The notes: generated by a model from the sequence alone, not told the origin. 64,000 nucleotides of DNA from Bacillus horti (GCF_030813115.1 NZ_JAUSTY010000001.1:186001-250000), one strand, 5' to 3'. Shown: positions 17,456 through 27,325, counted from the first letter of the stretch. Program-made: numbers and translations.

Positions 17456-18196
17456 CTACCATTGACGATACCAATCCCAAATTACACTTCCATATAAATA
17501 AGAGACAAATGCTCCAAAGGCAATAAATGGACCAAAAATCAGAGATTCCTTACGACTTTTCTTTTTAGCTAGAATTAAAGCCATTCCACAAATTGCGGCT
17601 AAAAATGAAGCGATAAATAAGCTCATCAACGTATACCACGGACCTAAGACAAATCCAATTGCTGTGTACAGCTTAATATCTCCTCCTCCCATACCACCTC
17701 TACTGAAGACCGCAATCAATAAAAGGAGAAGAAAGCCTACACCCGCTCCTAAGTAATAAAACAAAATAGAATGTTCGCCAATAAAAATCCGTAGAAAAGC
17801 AAAAAGAGCAATGGCGGGTAAAGTAACTTTATCTAAAATCAATCCACTTCTCATATCTGTCAGTACAGAAAGAGCAAGCACAATCACTAAACCTATTCCA
17901 AGAATTAGTTCCCAAGAAACCCCGATCTGTAAATAAGCTAAATAAATGGAGAAAGTTATCAGCAATTCGCTGGTCGGATAAAAAGGAGAGGAATGAAATG
18001 AACAAGAGGGGCAAGAATAAGGAGACAGCAGCTGACGCATTTGACTGATATGATTGAAAGAAGGAAGGGCTTGTTTACATTGGAGACAATGAGAAGGGAG
18101 GGAAAAAAGAGCTTTTTTATGCAGCAAGCTTGTCCCCACTTTTGATAACAATGTAGCTAAAATAAAGCCACCTAATAGCACAAAAAGATCAAGCAT
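17456..18196 (-). CDS. comC: Type IV prepilin peptidase ComC
   Basis: This membrane aspartyl protease cleaves and N-methylates pre-pseudopilins for the competence DNA-uptake machine. The 246-aa protein has the paired CxxC zinc-binding loop (CLQCKQ and CPSCS) near residues 38 and 62, and multiple membrane helices. The two catalytic aspartates lie in LTDMRSGLILD and GGGDIKLYTAIG. It is located between folC and spoIIB, as in B. subtilis. No com operon is visible, only this processing enzyme. Confidence 0.94.
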   Translation of the reverse strand: MLDLFVLLGGFILATLLSKVGTSLLHKKALFSLPSHCLQCKQALPSFNHISQMRQLLSPYSCPSCSFHSSPFYPTSELLITFSIYLAYLQIGVSWELILGIGLVIVLALSVLTDMRSGLILDKVTLPAIALFAFLRIFIGEHSILFYYLGAGVGFLLLLLIAVFSRGGMGGGDIKLYTAIGFVLGPWYTLMSLFIASFLAAICGMALILAKKKSRKESLIFGPFIAFGAFVSYLYGSVIWDWYRQW

Positions 18197-18253
18197 TTTT
18201 CCTTCAACCTCCCCCTCAAATCCATATAAACTTTTACTTCAATCCCTTAACTG

Positions 18254-19597
18254 CTAGGTCAATAGCAAACTTCTAACCTCAGAAATAAAGTATAGAGAGC
18301 CTGTAAAAAACAACACGTTATCGGCATTGTTTTCGCTATCCTTATTTTGACTAGCATATTGCTGGTAATACTCCTGCCACTCTTCAGTTACAATCAGTTT
18401 AAAGCTCCAATTCCTTTTAGCACGCTTTAGCTCTTGAAGCTCCTCTATGGAATGAGCACGTGGAAAGGAAAAAGTGGTTACGATAACTCGCTCAACTAAG
18501 CCATTTAAGCAAGTAAGCATTTGCTCCAAATCCTTACCCTTTGAAGCTGCAAAAATAACTGTTACTGATTTATCTTTGTAGTAGCGCTGTAATGTATCTT
18601 GAAAAGCCTCCATTCCCTGCTGATTATGTGCTCCATCTATCAGCGTTAAAGGTTCGTCTTGTAGCTTTTCCATCCGTCCTATCCAGCTTGTTTGTTTTAA
18701 TCCTTTATATAAGTCCTGTTCTTCCCACACCACAGCATAATACTGTTTCAGAACCTGCAAAGCCATAACAGCCAAAGCAGCATTATTGATTTGATGTGCC
18801 CCCATCATTGATAGACAAAGATCAGGATAAGAGGCAAACATTGACGAATAGGAGAAATACTGACTTTCCTCCGAAAATGACCCTTCCTTAACGTGGAAAG
18901 CTCCATTTAAAGCGTAGACAGTCGTCTTATTCTCTTTTGCCTTTTCATGAATAATCTCTAACAGACCTGCCTGCTGTATTCCGGTAACCAACGGGACTCC
19001 CGGCTTAATAATTCCTGCTTTTTCAAGAGTAATTTCCTCTAATGAATTCCCTAGAATATGCATATGATCATATCCTATGTTCGTAATGATACTCAGAATA
19101 GGTGTTACTACATTGGTAGAATCAAGCCTTCCACCTAAACCTACCTCCCAAAGTACGAAATCGGGGTAGCTTACGGTAGCAAAATAGAGGATAGCTAGCA
19201 TTGTCACAACCTCAAATTCTGTTGGACCACCTAACTCTGATTGCTCAAGCTCCTTAGCCAATGGCTGAATACGTTGACACAGCTCTAGCAATGACTCATC
19301 AGGAATATCATGACCATTCAGCTGAATACGATTCTGGAACCTTTCTATATATGGCGACGTAAAAGCTCCTACATCAAATCCAGCTGTTTCTAAAACATGG
19401 CGTAAATAGGCTACTGTAGAGCCCTTGCCATTCGTTCCACCTATATGAATAAACTTCAATCTGCGTTCAGGATGACCTAGTTGCTCAAGCATCCATTCCA
19501 TACGCTTTAGGCCAGGCTTTATCCCAAGCATGGTTAAGCTATGTATCCATTCAATGGCTTGCTCAGCCGACGTTAATTTGCTGTTCTGTTGTGTCAT
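18254..19597 (-). CDS. folC: Folylpolyglutamate synthase / dihydrofolate synthase FolC
   Basis: FolC adds glutamate to folates. The 447-aa Mur-ligase-type enzyme has the ATP loop GGTNGKGSTVAYL, the family motif GLGGRLDSTNVV and the C-terminal DGAHNQQGMEAF. Its ATG overlaps the stop of the upstream acetyltransferase gene by 4 nt, which indicates translational coupling. Confidence 0.97.
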   Translation of the reverse strand: MTQQNSKLTSAEQAIEWIHSLTMLGIKPGLKRMEWMLEQLGHPERRLKFIHIGGTNGKGSTVAYLRHVLETAGFDVGAFTSPYIERFQNRIQLNGHDIPDESLLELCQRIQPLAKELEQSELGGPTEFEVVTMLAILYFATVSYPDFVLWEVGLGGRLDSTNVVTPILSIITNIGYDHMHILGNSLEEITLEKAGIIKPGVPLVTGIQQAGLLEIIHEKAKENKTTVYALNGAFHVKEGSFSEESQYFSYSSMFASYPDLCLSMMGAHQINNAALAVMALQVLKQYYAVVWEEQDLYKGLKQTSWIGRMEKLQDEPLTLIDGAHNQQGMEAFQDTLQRYYKDKSVTVIFAASKGKDLEQMLTCLNGLVERVIVTTFSFPRAHSIEELQELKRAKRNWSFKLIVTEEWQEYYQQYASQNKDSENNADNVLFFTGSLYFISEVRSLLLT

Positions 19598-20196
19598 GTA
19601 AGTCCCTCTTTGTCCTCATATAACGTAGATGGTGATAACCAATCCCGTTTTAATATAGCATATAGCTTTAAATCATGAAACTGCTCCTTAGCGTACATCT
19701 GCTCTCTTAATATTCCTTCAAAAGTCATGCCTGCTTTTTGCATAACACGTTCTGATCCTACATTGCCCAGCATACACCTAGCTTCGATCCTATTTAATTC
19801 CATTTGTTCAAAGCCAAATTTTAATACAGCCTGAACCGCTTCAGACATAAAGCCCTTTCCCCAAAGCGGTCTAGCTATCGCATACGCAATCTCAGCTATG
19901 TGGTGCTGAGGCTTCCACCACACATAGCCACATGTACCAATCATTTTACGACTCTTTTTTTCTACAATGGCCCATTCATGAACCTGCTGTTTTTCTTGTA
20001 AGCTCAGATTATGCTCAATAAATCTCATCGTGTCATTAATGCTTTGATGAGCATGCCAAGTCGTATACAGAGATATTTCAGGATCTGATGTATATTCGAA
20101 CATATCGTGTACATCCTTACGGGTCATATGTCTCAGAAGGAGTCTATCTGTTTCTAATGCTGGTAAATTGGCAAAAATCTTTTCAATTGCACCCAC
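19594..20196 (-). CDS. RimJ/RimL-type GNAT acetyltransferase
   Basis: A 200-aa acetyl-CoA-dependent N-acetyltransferase of the ribosomal-protein-type GNAT subfamily. It begins LETDRLLLRHMTRKDV, and has the acetyl-CoA loop RPLWGKGFMSEAV and GSERVMQKAGMTFEGILREQM. The substrate cannot be predicted. A GTG start at 20196 has GGAGGAG at good spacing. It is inserted between valS and folC and overlaps folC. Confidence 0.9.
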   Translation of the reverse strand: MGAIEKIFANLPALETDRLLLRHMTRKDVHDMFEYTSDPEISLYTTWHAHQSINDTMRFIEHNLSLQEKQQVHEWAIVEKKSRKMIGTCGYVWWKPQHHIAEIAYAIARPLWGKGFMSEAVQAVLKFGFEQMELNRIEARCMLGNVGSERVMQKAGMTFEGILREQMYAKEQFHDLKLYAILKRDWLSPSTLYEDKEGLT

Positions 20197-20234
20197 AAAT
20201 TCTCCTCCTTATCTCGACCAAGTAGCTAGCTAAA

Positions 20235-20263
20235 GCTAGAGGAAACCGCTCACTTCCTCTAGC
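20235..20263 (-). terminator. Hairpin after valS
   Basis: Perfect 10-bp stem (20235-20244 with 20254-20263, 9-nt loop) 11 nt past the valS stop. The following minus-strand bases are TTTAGC, so the U-tract is poor and partial readthrough into the acetyltransferase-folC pair is likely. Confidence 0.55.
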
Positions 20264-20273
20264 CAAGCGACTA

Positions 20274-22946
20274 CTACTGCTTAAGCTCTAAAATACGTGC
20301 TCTTACCTGTTCGCGTTTCTCCTGATAATCCTGCTGTTTGCTTTTTTCCTCCTCCACAACGTGAGCAGGGGCTTTGGCTACAAAGCCTTGGTTAGATAAT
20401 TTCTTTTCGATTCTTTCTACCTCTCCATCCAGCTTCTTAGCTTCTTTCTCCAGACGCTCAATTTCTTTATCTATATCAATTAATCCAGTTAGAGGGAGGT
20501 AGATCTCTGCTCCCTTAACAATCGCTGACATCGCTTTATCAGGAACAGGAAGATCCTGACTGATTTCAAGCTTTTCCGGGTTAGTCAGGCGACTAATCAC
20601 ACTTTGGCTGCGATTGAGATACGTTAGGCTATCTTCATTTGTAGCTTTTATCAATAATTCAATAGGCTTTCCTAGAGGTACATTAACCTCCGCTCTAATG
20701 TTACGAACAGCACGGATAACCGATGTTAATAGCTCCATTTCCTTCAACGCCTCTGGCTGAACAAAAGCTTGATTTTCCTTCGGCCAAGCTGCCACAGTAA
20801 GACTAACTCCTTCATGTGGAAGGTGCTGCCAAATTTCTTCCGTTAAGAAAGGCATAAATGGGTGCAGAAGGCGCAATGTTTGATCTAACGTATATGTTAA
20901 AACAGACTGTGTTTCTTTCTTTGATGCTGCATCCTCACCATACAATGGGATTTTGGCCATCTCAATATACCAATCACAGAGGTCATCCCAAATGAAATTA
21001 TAAAGAACTCTACCTACCTCACCAAACTCGTAGACCTCAGCTAAACGTGTTACATCTTTCACCGTTTCATTTAAACGATGCAGAATCCATCTATTCGCCG
21101 TTGATAACTCACCACTAATATCAATATCTTCATACGTGAAACCTGAAAGATTCATAAGAGCAAAACGAGAGGCATTCCAAATTTTGTTAGCAAAGTTACG
21201 AGTCTGCTCTACCTTCTCCCAATGGAAGCGCAAATCATGTCCTGGAGAGCTGCCCGTAGCAAGCATAAAACGCAGGGCATCTGCACCGTACTGTTCAATC
21301 ACATCCATAGGATCTACACCGTTCCCTAAGGATTTAGACATCTTACGTCCCTCTGAATCCCTGATTAATCCATGAATTAATACATCTTTAAACGGTCTTT
21401 GATCGGTAAATTCAAGAGCGGTGAAGATCATTCTAGCCACCCAGAAATAGATAATATCATAGCCTGTTACTAAAGCATCTGTAGGATAGTATCGCTTATA
21501 ATCCGCACTATCTTCAGGCCATCCCATGGTAGAGAAAGGCCACAATCCAGAACTGAACCATGTGTCTAACACATCATGATCCTGTGTTAGATCTGTTGTT
21601 CCGTACTTCTCTTGAGCTATTTTCTTTGCCTCAGCCTCATCTCTAGCAACAATGACATCACCGTTTTCTGTATACCATGCAGGAATACGATGCCCCCACC
21701 AAAGCTGCCTTGAGATACACCAGTCACGTATATTCTCAATCCAGTGAAGATACGTTTTTTCAAAGCGATCAGGAACAAATTGAACCTTTCCTTCTCCCTT
21801 TTGAAGCTCAATCGCTTTTTCGGCTAAAGGCTTCATTTTAACAAACCATTGAGTAGACAGATAAGGCTCTACCACTGCCCCACTCCGTTCACTGTGACCA
21901 ACGCTATGCATATGTTCCTCTATCTTGAATAGAACGCCCTGCTCCTGTAGATCCTTTATGATTTGTTTACGACATTCAAAACGATCTAATCCCTGGTATC
22001 CCGCCGCATTTTCATTCATTTTTCCACCTTCATCCATCACCAAAATCTGCTCCAGTTGATGACGATTTCCAATTTCAAAATCATTAGGGTCGTGTGCTGG
22101 TGTAATTTTTACAGCACCACTTCCAAATTCACGATCGACATACTCATCGGCAATGATTTCAATTTCTCGATTGGTGATAGGTAGGATAACCTTCTTCCCG
22201 ATCATATTTTGGTATCTTTCGTCCTGTGGGTGAACAGCAACAGCCGTATCACCAAGCATGGTCTCAGGTCTTGTTGTAGCAACTTCAATATGTCCTGTAC
22301 CGTCAGCTAAAGGATATTTTAAGTGGTAAAGGGCGCCCTGTACTTCCTTATATTCAACTTCAATATCAGAAAGAGCCGTTTTCGTTTGAGGATCCCAGTT
22401 GATGATATATTTTCCTCGATAAATAAGACCTTTTTCATATAGTTTTATAAAGACCTCTTTAACGGCTTGAGATAAGTGTTCATCTAGGGTAAATCGCTCT
22501 CTAGAATAGTCAACAGACAAACCCAATTTATACCATTGCTCCCGAATAGCGGTTGCATACTCTTCCTTCCAATCCCAAACCTGCTCCACAAAGCCTTCTC
22601 GTCCTAGGTCATATCTACTTTTTCCTTCTTCCTTCAGCTTTGCTTCAACCCGTGCTTGAGTAGCAATCCCAGCGTGGTCCATTCCCGGAAGCCAAAGAGC
22701 ATCAAAGCCCTGCATTCGTTTCATGCGAATTAGGATATCCTGTAATGTCCCGTCCCAAGCATGCCCTAAGTGTAAACGACCTGTTACGTTCGGGGGTGGA
22801 ATAACAATAGTGTACGGTTCCTTCTGTGGGTCATCCGCCGGTTTAAAAAAGCCTCCCTCAAGCCAATATTGATACCATTTAGCTTCTGCCGTTGAAGGAT
22901 CATATTTTGTTGGCATCGCTAATTCGTCTTTTACGTTTTCACTCAT
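20274..22946 (-). CDS. valS: Valyl-tRNA synthetase
   Basis: Class I aminoacyl-tRNA synthetase charging tRNA-Val. The 890-aa protein has the HIGH-type motif [16 protein letters not shown], an editing domain ([32 protein letters not shown]), the KMSKS loop [11 protein letters not shown], the anticodon-binding domain and a C-terminal coiled-coil arm ([15 protein letters not shown]...). The ATG at 22946 has GAGGAG 9 nt upstream; the ATG at 22955 abuts it. Expression is controlled by a T-box leader. Confidence 0.98.
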   Translation of the reverse strand: MSENVKDELAMPTKYDPSTAEAKWYQYWLEGGFFKPADDPQKEPYTIVIPPPNVTGRLHLGHAWDGTLQDILIRMKRMQGFDALWLPGMDHAGIATQARVEAKLKEEGKSRYDLGREGFVEQVWDWKEEYATAIREQWYKLGLSVDYSRERFTLDEHLSQAVKEVFIKLYEKGLIYRGKYIINWDPQTKTALSDIEVEYKEVQGALYHLKYPLADGTGHIEVATTRPETMLGDTAVAVHPQDERYQNMIGKKVILPITNREIEIIADEYVDREFGSGAVKITPAHDPNDFEIGNRHQLEQILVMDEGGKMNENAAGYQGLDRFECRKQIIKDLQEQGVLFKIEEHMHSVGHSERSGAVVEPYLSTQWFVKMKPLAEKAIELQKGEGKVQFVPDRFEKTYLHWIENIRDWCISRQLWWGHRIPAWYTENGDVIVARDEAEAKKIAQEKYGTTDLTQDHDVLDTWFSSGLWPFSTMGWPEDSADYKRYYPTDALVTGYDIIYFWVARMIFTALEFTDQRPFKDVLIHGLIRDSEGRKMSKSLGNGVDPMDVIEQYGADALRFMLATGSSPGHDLRFHWEKVEQTRNFANKIWNASRFALMNLSGFTYEDIDISGELSTANRWILHRLNETVKDVTRLAEVYEFGEVGRVLYNFIWDDLCDWYIEMAKIPLYGEDAASKKETQSVLTYTLDQTLRLLHPFMPFLTEEIWQHLPHEGVSLTVAAWPKENQAFVQPEALKEMELLTSVIRAVRNIRAEVNVPLGKPIELLIKATNEDSLTYLNRSQSVISRLTNPEKLEISQDLPVPDKAMSAIVKGAEIYLPLTGLIDIDKEIERLEKEAKKLDGEVERIEKKLSNQGFVAKAPAHVVEEEKSKQQDYQEKREQVRARILELKQ

Positions 22947-22990
22947 TATTTTCATCTCCTCGTTTTTTTACAGCCTATTTCCTATTTCTC

Positions 22991-23275
22991 GGGCAATAAA
23001 AAAAGCTCTTACGTCAAAAGGACGAAGAAGCTCGCGGTACCACCTTTATTCACTTACCTTAAAAATAGAGGTCAAACCTATAAGTAGACCAAATAAGATA
23101 AGTGCTCTCAAGAGAGATAACGGATCTACCGATTCTGCTTACTAGTATCCCATCTATTACTTTGTTCAGCAGAATAACTCAAGGGCGACCTTCAATAGCT
23201 TGTTCCAAGAAAATGTTACAGCCAAGCATTTTCCTCTCTGTTGGACAGCACTATTTACTCTTCCCTTTCAACGTT
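22991..23275 (-). promoter_or_regulatory. T-box riboswitch upstream of valS
   Basis: On the minus strand the T-box sequence AAGGTGGTACCGCG lies at 23033-23046. A terminator hairpin (about 23003-23032) ending in a run of seven T follows at 22998-23004. The region upstream (to about 23275) can form Stem I, starting with GGGAAGAGTA and an AGAGAGG segment. A GTC triplet at 23187-23189, fitting a valine codon, is the likely specifier. Uncharged tRNA-Val would stabilise the antiterminator and allow valS transcription. Confidence 0.93.
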
Positions 23276-23352
23276 TCCATGTATCCAGTTCAATCCTCCA
23301 ACTGAACGTAGCATGTAGAGGATTCATCATGATAACTCTATGATTGACATTT

Positions 23353-23381
23353 ATTGTACTTATTATTCTTACACTCGTCAA
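23353..23381 (-). promoter_or_regulatory. Sigma-A promoter of the valS T-box transcript
   Basis: Minus-strand TTGACG (23376-23381), 17-nt spacer, TACAAT (23353-23358), about 80 nt before the T-box Stem I. Confidence 0.75.
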
Positions 23382-23439
23382 GTCCAGTTTTCGCAATCTA
23401 TCTCTTTTCATAGAGTGGTGATAAAGGGTAATGTTACTC

Positions 23440-23467
23440 ACCAAAAACATAGCGGGCACATACACTA
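23440..23467 (+). promoter_or_regulatory. Candidate sigma-K promoter for the small membrane gene
   Basis: ACC (23440-23442), 16 nt, CATACACTA (23459-23467) fits the sigma-K consensus AC-N16/17-CATANNNTA. A TATAAT overlaps at 23466-23471, but no sigma-A -35 lies at the right distance (AAAAAC). Confidence 0.4.
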
Positions 23468-23496
23468 TAATAAGTCTACACGCTAAGGTGATGTGA

Positions 23497-23724
23497 ATGA
23501 GCGGTTTTCAGTTTAATAAATACAAGTTCCGAAATAAAATGCTGCATTTAAAGCAGCAGTTTTCCTATTGGCTATTTCAGGCTAAAGTGATCGCCAAGCA
23601 GGTTTTTATTCCGCTTGCTATTTTCCAGTTGATCCGTACAATTCTACTACCTACTCCATTGGATGTCATTATCCTGTTAATTATTTTTGCTATTGTTATT
23701 TTTAGTGTATTTGACTGGTTATAA
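23497..23724 (+). CDS. Small membrane protein of unknown function
   Basis: A 75-aa protein on the opposite strand to its neighbours. It has a polar, basic N-terminal half (KYKFRNKMLHLKQQ) and two hydrophobic stretches near residues 35-47 and 53-75, ending at the membrane. The ATG has AAGGTGATG 3-8 nt upstream and a possible sigma-K promoter in front. It sits between valS and the coat gene ysxE, so a late mother-cell role is conceivable, but no family is recognised. Confidence 0.65.
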   Translation: MSGFQFNKYKFRNKMLHLKQQFSYWLFQAKVIAKQVFIPLAIFQLIRTILLPTPLDVIILLIIFAIVIFSVFDWL

Positions 23725-23736
23725 GCTGTTCCACTG

Positions 23737-23780
23737 AAAAACCCAGCTCTCCTTTATTGCATTTGAGGAAGCTGGGTGCT
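23737..23780. terminator. Convergent terminator between the small membrane gene and ysxE
   Basis: ACCCAGCT pairs with AGCTGGGT around a 22-nt loop with extra CCT/AGG pairing. A run of five T follows on the minus strand and a weaker CTCTTTATT on the plus strand, so it can serve both genes. Confidence 0.75.
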
Positions 23781-23782
23781 CT

Positions 23783-24811
23783 TTATTCATGTACTTCCTG
23801 AGCCAGCATTTCTTTCACAAATCTCCGAATGGGTCCCGTAGCTTTAATTAGTTTCTCCAAATATTTAGCGTGTTTCAATGGATGCCAGCTACGGATCGCC
23901 TGATAGTAATTCTCCATTTCTTTAAAGACCCTTTCTGGAAAAAGTAAAAAGATAGCCAATAGTATTTTATCTGCACGTGCAAGCTGAAATGCTTCTTCAT
24001 ATTTGGCTAGCCACTCAATGGCCACCCCCTCTGCCCCAAATGCTGTCTCCTGATGTCTCCTAAAAAAGAGAGCCAAATCTTTTGCTGGTGAGTCAAAGGA
24101 GGCGTAATCGAAGTTGATAAGATAAAATTGATTCTCTTTAGACTGGAGTACATGATTTCGATATACATGTCCATGACATAAAACTGTCTGACTAGACTTA
24201 CTCAGATCTGCTTTGTCTTCCCATTGCTTTAGATAGTCGATGGCTCTTTGAGAAAGCTCAGTTAAATAATCAAAATGGGTAAGGAAAATGGCTTCAACCG
24301 GTGATTGCAGTTCACGGTCTTGGGCAAAGCTTCTAACTTCCTCCATTTTCTTAAGTCTTGAACTCCATCTATCAATTAATCTAGTAGTTGGTAATGAATG
24401 AGGCGTGTTTCGCTCAATACCAGTGTCTATAGACAAACTATGCAAATGAGCTAGTGCCATGAGCATTTTTTCTTCCCAATCCGCCCTATACTTGAACTCT
24501 ATCTTATCCTCAACCCATGGAGTCAAATAATAAGTATCTCCTCCAATTTGAATAAAAGAATCCCCAAATTGATTGCAAACAGGAAAAAGCAGTTGAGAAT
24601 ATTGCTTTTCGCCTAATTTGGAGATTATTCGTTGGACAAACTCAACTTGCTGTGGCTCTGTCTGCATCTTCTTTAAGGCAAAATTCCCTCGTTGAGTATG
24701 AAGCTTCTGGACCTTACCGATATTCTCAATACGGTGCGGATGTAATCCGTATTCTCTAACCACAATTTCTATTTTCTCCTGCTGAATAAGTGGTTTCAGC
24801 AAACCAATCAT
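23783..24811 (-). CDS. ysxE: CotS-family spore coat kinase-like protein YsxE
   Basis: A 342-aa protein of the CotS/aminoglycoside-phosphotransferase fold. The N-lobe lysine region reads QRGNFALKKMQ, the catalytic-loop-like segment is LCHGHVYRNHVLQ with His in place of the usual Asp, and the metal segment is LINFDYASFDSPAKDLALFFRR. The substituted catalytic residue suggests a structural or non-phosphorylating role. Start ATG at 24811 overlaps the stop of the preceding gene (ATGA). It lies downstream of spoVID, as in B. subtilis, where ysxE is a sigma-E-dependent coat gene. Confidence 0.85.
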   Translation of the reverse strand: MIGLLKPLIQQEKIEIVVREYGLHPHRIENIGKVQKLHTQRGNFALKKMQTEPQQVEFVQRIISKLGEKQYSQLLFPVCNQFGDSFIQIGGDTYYLTPWVEDKIEFKYRADWEEKMLMALAHLHSLSIDTGIERNTPHSLPTTRLIDRWSSRLKKMEEVRSFAQDRELQSPVEAIFLTHFDYLTELSQRAIDYLKQWEDKADLSKSSQTVLCHGHVYRNHVLQSKENQFYLINFDYASFDSPAKDLALFFRRHQETAFGAEGVAIEWLAKYEEAFQLARADKILLAIFLLFPERVFKEMENYYQAIRSWHPLKHAKYLEKLIKATGPIRRFVKEMLAQEVHE

Positions 24812-25812
24812 AGTGACACAGCTTCCTCTCGTAAACGATCCGTTTTTTGTGCATACCAAAGCTGCAGCTGATCATATCTTTCTTGTTTTTGGCAGAGCTC
24901 CATCCAGTGGCTAATACTCTCCTCTTCCTCTGTGTTCTGCTTTAAATACTGCTCAATAAGTACAAAAAATTCCTGCGGATATATGAGCCAAGCTAGGATC
25001 TCAAAATGCTCTGCTATTGTAAGGTCATAGCTCTCGGCAATGCCACTTAAAAGCTGTTCTAGCTTAAAAAAATTTCCGTTTCCTCTTTCAAAAATCTCTT
25101 GTAAGACAAAGGACAGGCCTTGTAGTCCAATACTTGATCTGATCCTTTTGGAGGCATAAGCTAACCACTTTTCTTGATACAAGTAAAAGGAATGAAGCTC
25201 AGGCATAAATGGAGCCACAAAAGAAATTGAGTACTGTCTCAATAAAAGGGAAGCATCTTTCCAGCGCTTCTCTAGCTGCTTCCAATTAGAGCGAACGAGT
25301 GTAAGAAAGAGGCTCTCTGTCCGGGAATAAATAGCTTCTTTAAGCTTCAGCATATGTTCTGTCGAATATACACTCTGAAGGCTGATCTGTTTACACTTCC
25401 AATCTGAAAACTCCTTATGATACTTGTACCTCTCATTTAGCTCCTTCACAGAACGATACATGATACCTAAAACCTGCCCTGTAGCTAGGTAAATGTCTTC
25501 TGCTAACGACTCAGAGTATGTGAGTGATTCCTGCTCCAATTGATCACGAAGCACAATATACTGATCTTGAAAAGGACAAAAAGGAGCCCCGTCTCTCGTC
25601 CGAATGAACCGATCCGTAAGTCGAAGCCCTTTTTTTACTAGGTCCTCTCTCCATAAAAAGGAGTGATGTAATAAAACCCTATCCTCTAACACGATCGCCA
25701 ATTTTGGGCCCCAATTTGTTTGTAACAAATACTCCGAACCATTGTGGATAACCTCGTCAATCTCAAAAAGATAATGCTGCCTTACCATCCTATACATGGT
25801 CGATTTATCCAA
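24808..25812 (-). CDS. Hypothetical protein, possible degenerate CotS-like paralogue
   Basis: A 334-aa protein between spoVID and ysxE. The N-terminal part (YLLQTNWGPKLAIVLEDRVLLHHSFLWREDLV) resembles the N-lobe of CotS kinases, and the remainder is helical without a recognisable catalytic loop. No signal peptide or membrane segment. The TTG start at 25812 has AAAGGGG 8 nt upstream; an ATG at 25797 lacks one. It lies 14 nt after spoVID and overlaps ysxE, so it is almost certainly co-expressed in the mother cell. A spore-envelope role is inferred from the operon only. Confidence 0.6.
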   Translation of the reverse strand: MDKSTMYRMVRQHYLFEIDEVIHNGSEYLLQTNWGPKLAIVLEDRVLLHHSFLWREDLVKKGLRLTDRFIRTRDGAPFCPFQDQYIVLRDQLEQESLTYSESLAEDIYLATGQVLGIMYRSVKELNERYKYHKEFSDWKCKQISLQSVYSTEHMLKLKEAIYSRTESLFLTLVRSNWKQLEKRWKDASLLLRQYSISFVAPFMPELHSFYLYQEKWLAYASKRIRSSIGLQGLSFVLQEIFERGNGNFFKLEQLLSGIAESYDLTIAEHFEILAWLIYPQEFFVLIEQYLKQNTEEEESISHWMELCQKQERYDQLQLWYAQKTDRLREEAVSL

Positions 25813-25826
25813 TAGATCAGCCCCTT

Positions 25827-27041
25827 TTACGTTCTAGGAATATAGAGGATCTGACCAGAGCTAATTTCCTGTGTTTCAAGCTTATTAAAACGCATAATCT
25901 CAGTCACTCGTAAGTCGTAACGCTGGGCAATTTCCTCTAGGCTCTCATCCTTTTGAATAATACACATTTTTAATCGTGTTACATCATTCTCAGGTGTTTC
26001 CTTATAGGATAAAAGCTGTGATAGAAATGTTGAGGTAGCATCTTGGCTCCTTGTCTCCATTGATTCATCGTACGCTTCATCAAGATCTCGTAGCTCTTCT
26101 GATGGGGAAGCATGTAGATGTGTACGAATTTCCGAATCAAACGGAAGAACCTGGGTAGTATCTACTCCGCTATCTACTTCCCTATCTACTTCGCTATCTA
26201 CTTCTTTCTCTACTTCGTTATCATGATCTAACTCACTATACTCATATTCTGCTTCGAGAATTGGTTTATCTCTTACCATCATTTCTTCTTCAGAGGTTTC
26301 ATGGACCTCATCCCATTTTATAACGGAATCCTCTGAGGGGGTAGAGCGTGTTAAATTCCCTAGATAATCAAATGTTTGCTCATTATAAAGCTCAACCTCA
26401 CTCTTTTGCGCTTGATCATCAGGCTGCTGAACCTTTGTAGGCTCTATTTGTCTATCCGGCTCTTGACTCTGAACTTCCTCCCCAGACAAATTCTCGCTCT
26501 CATTTGGGAAACTAAATTCTTGATCAAGTGGCTCTGCTCGAAGCTCATTTCCCTGCCTGGATAAAATAACATCCCTATGAGCTTCCGTTGCCACCCCTAA
26601 AATTGTTACATTTGCTTCAATATTTAGGCGATGTTGATCCACGATAGAGTAATCGAATTGGTCAATATTAACGAAAACCTGCTCTAAATCTTGAACCTTA
26701 CTTGCAGGTATCGTTATGTCTACTGGGAAACGCTGTTCAATCTTACCTTTTAACTCTTTCTGATACACTTCCTTTTGCTCAACTCGAAACGGCTCATACT
26801 GCATTTGCTCAGCTAATGAGCTTGATTCGAGGTCTAAAGGAGTATCTTCCCCCTCCTCATCCGTGTCAAATCGACCGCTTAATTCTAAATACCCCTTAAT
26901 TGAAACAAAACCATGATCCTCTTCAATTTCGATCACTGGCTCTAAAGAAAGTGCTGTAATATCTGCAGAACGTGAGTGATGATCTAGCCAAACCGACTCA
27001 TTAAGTTGAAAGTTTAAAGGCCCCGATTGGTGTTGAGTCAT
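25827..27041 (-). CDS. spoVID: Spore morphogenetic protein SpoVID
   Basis: SpoVID drives encasement of the forespore by coat layers. The 404-aa protein starts with the family domain NFQLNESVWLDHHS...ITALSLEPVIEI...FVSIKGYLELSG and continues with an ITIPASKV...FDYSIV segment. A long acidic low-complexity middle follows. It ends in a LysM domain (KMCIIQKDESLEEIAQRYDL...SSGQILYIPRT) that targets the cortex or lipid II. ATG at 27041 has AAGGAGG at good spacing. A sigma-E-type promoter is readable upstream. Confidence 0.93.
   Translation of the reverse strand: MTQHQSGPLNFQLNESVWLDHHSRSADITALSLEPVIEIEEDHGFVSIKGYLELSGRFDTDEEGEDTPLDLESSSLAEQMQYEPFRVEQKEVYQKELKGKIEQRFPVDITIPASKVQDLEQVFVNIDQFDYSIVDQHRLNIEANVTILGVATEAHRDVILSRQGNELRAEPLDQEFSFPNESENLSGEEVQSQEPDRQIEPTKVQQPDDQAQKSEVELYNEQTFDYLGNLTRSTPSEDSVIKWDEVHETSEEEMMVRDKPILEAEYEYSELDHDNEVEKEVDSEVDREVDSGVDTTQVLPFDSEIRTHLHASPSEELRDLDEAYDESMETRSQDATSTFLSQLLSYKETPENDVTRLKMCIIQKDESLEEIAQRYDLRVTEIMRFNKLETQEISSGQILYIPRT
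26159..26218. repeat. Five 12-bp tandem repeats inside spoVID
   Basis: Five adjacent copies of TATCTACTTCGC with one to three changes each. On the coding strand they give a run of four-residue units such as EVDS, EVDR and GVD in the acidic linker. The period of 12 preserves the frame if copies are gained or lost. Confidence 0.85.
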
Positions 27042-27077
27042 TAGGATATCCTCCTTCCCAAAGTAAGCATTTACGAT

Positions 27078-27108
27078 AATGTATATGGGAATGTCCTCTT
27101 AAATATGA
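27078..27108 (-). promoter_or_regulatory. Sigma-E-type promoter of spoVID
   Basis: Minus-strand TCATATT (27102-27108), 14-nt spacer, CATATACATT (27078-27087), close to the sigma-E consensus; the start would lie about 30 nt before the spoVID start codon. The remaining bases to 27325 are AT-rich with no gene seen. Confidence 0.5.
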
Positions 27109-27325
27109 TTAGAACCCACTAAAGAACATTAGAAAATCTTGATACAATTGTATTCTTCAAATTTTATACTTTCTGGCTGCATGGAAGCTTCCTCTAATGA
27201 GGGACTAGACAACGTCTGCGAGAAAGCTTCTATAGTAGCTTTCTAAATACTATATACCTCTAAACTTATAATTTATAAATTCTGGAAGAGTTAAGAACTG
27301 AAATTTGATTATTTGGTTAGGATGT

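Noticed and set aside
23466-23471. TATAAT as a sigma-A -10 for the small plus-strand gene
   Set aside because: The bases at the -35 distance are AAAAAC and there is no extended -10 TG. The overlapping sigma-K pattern fits better, though neither is proven.
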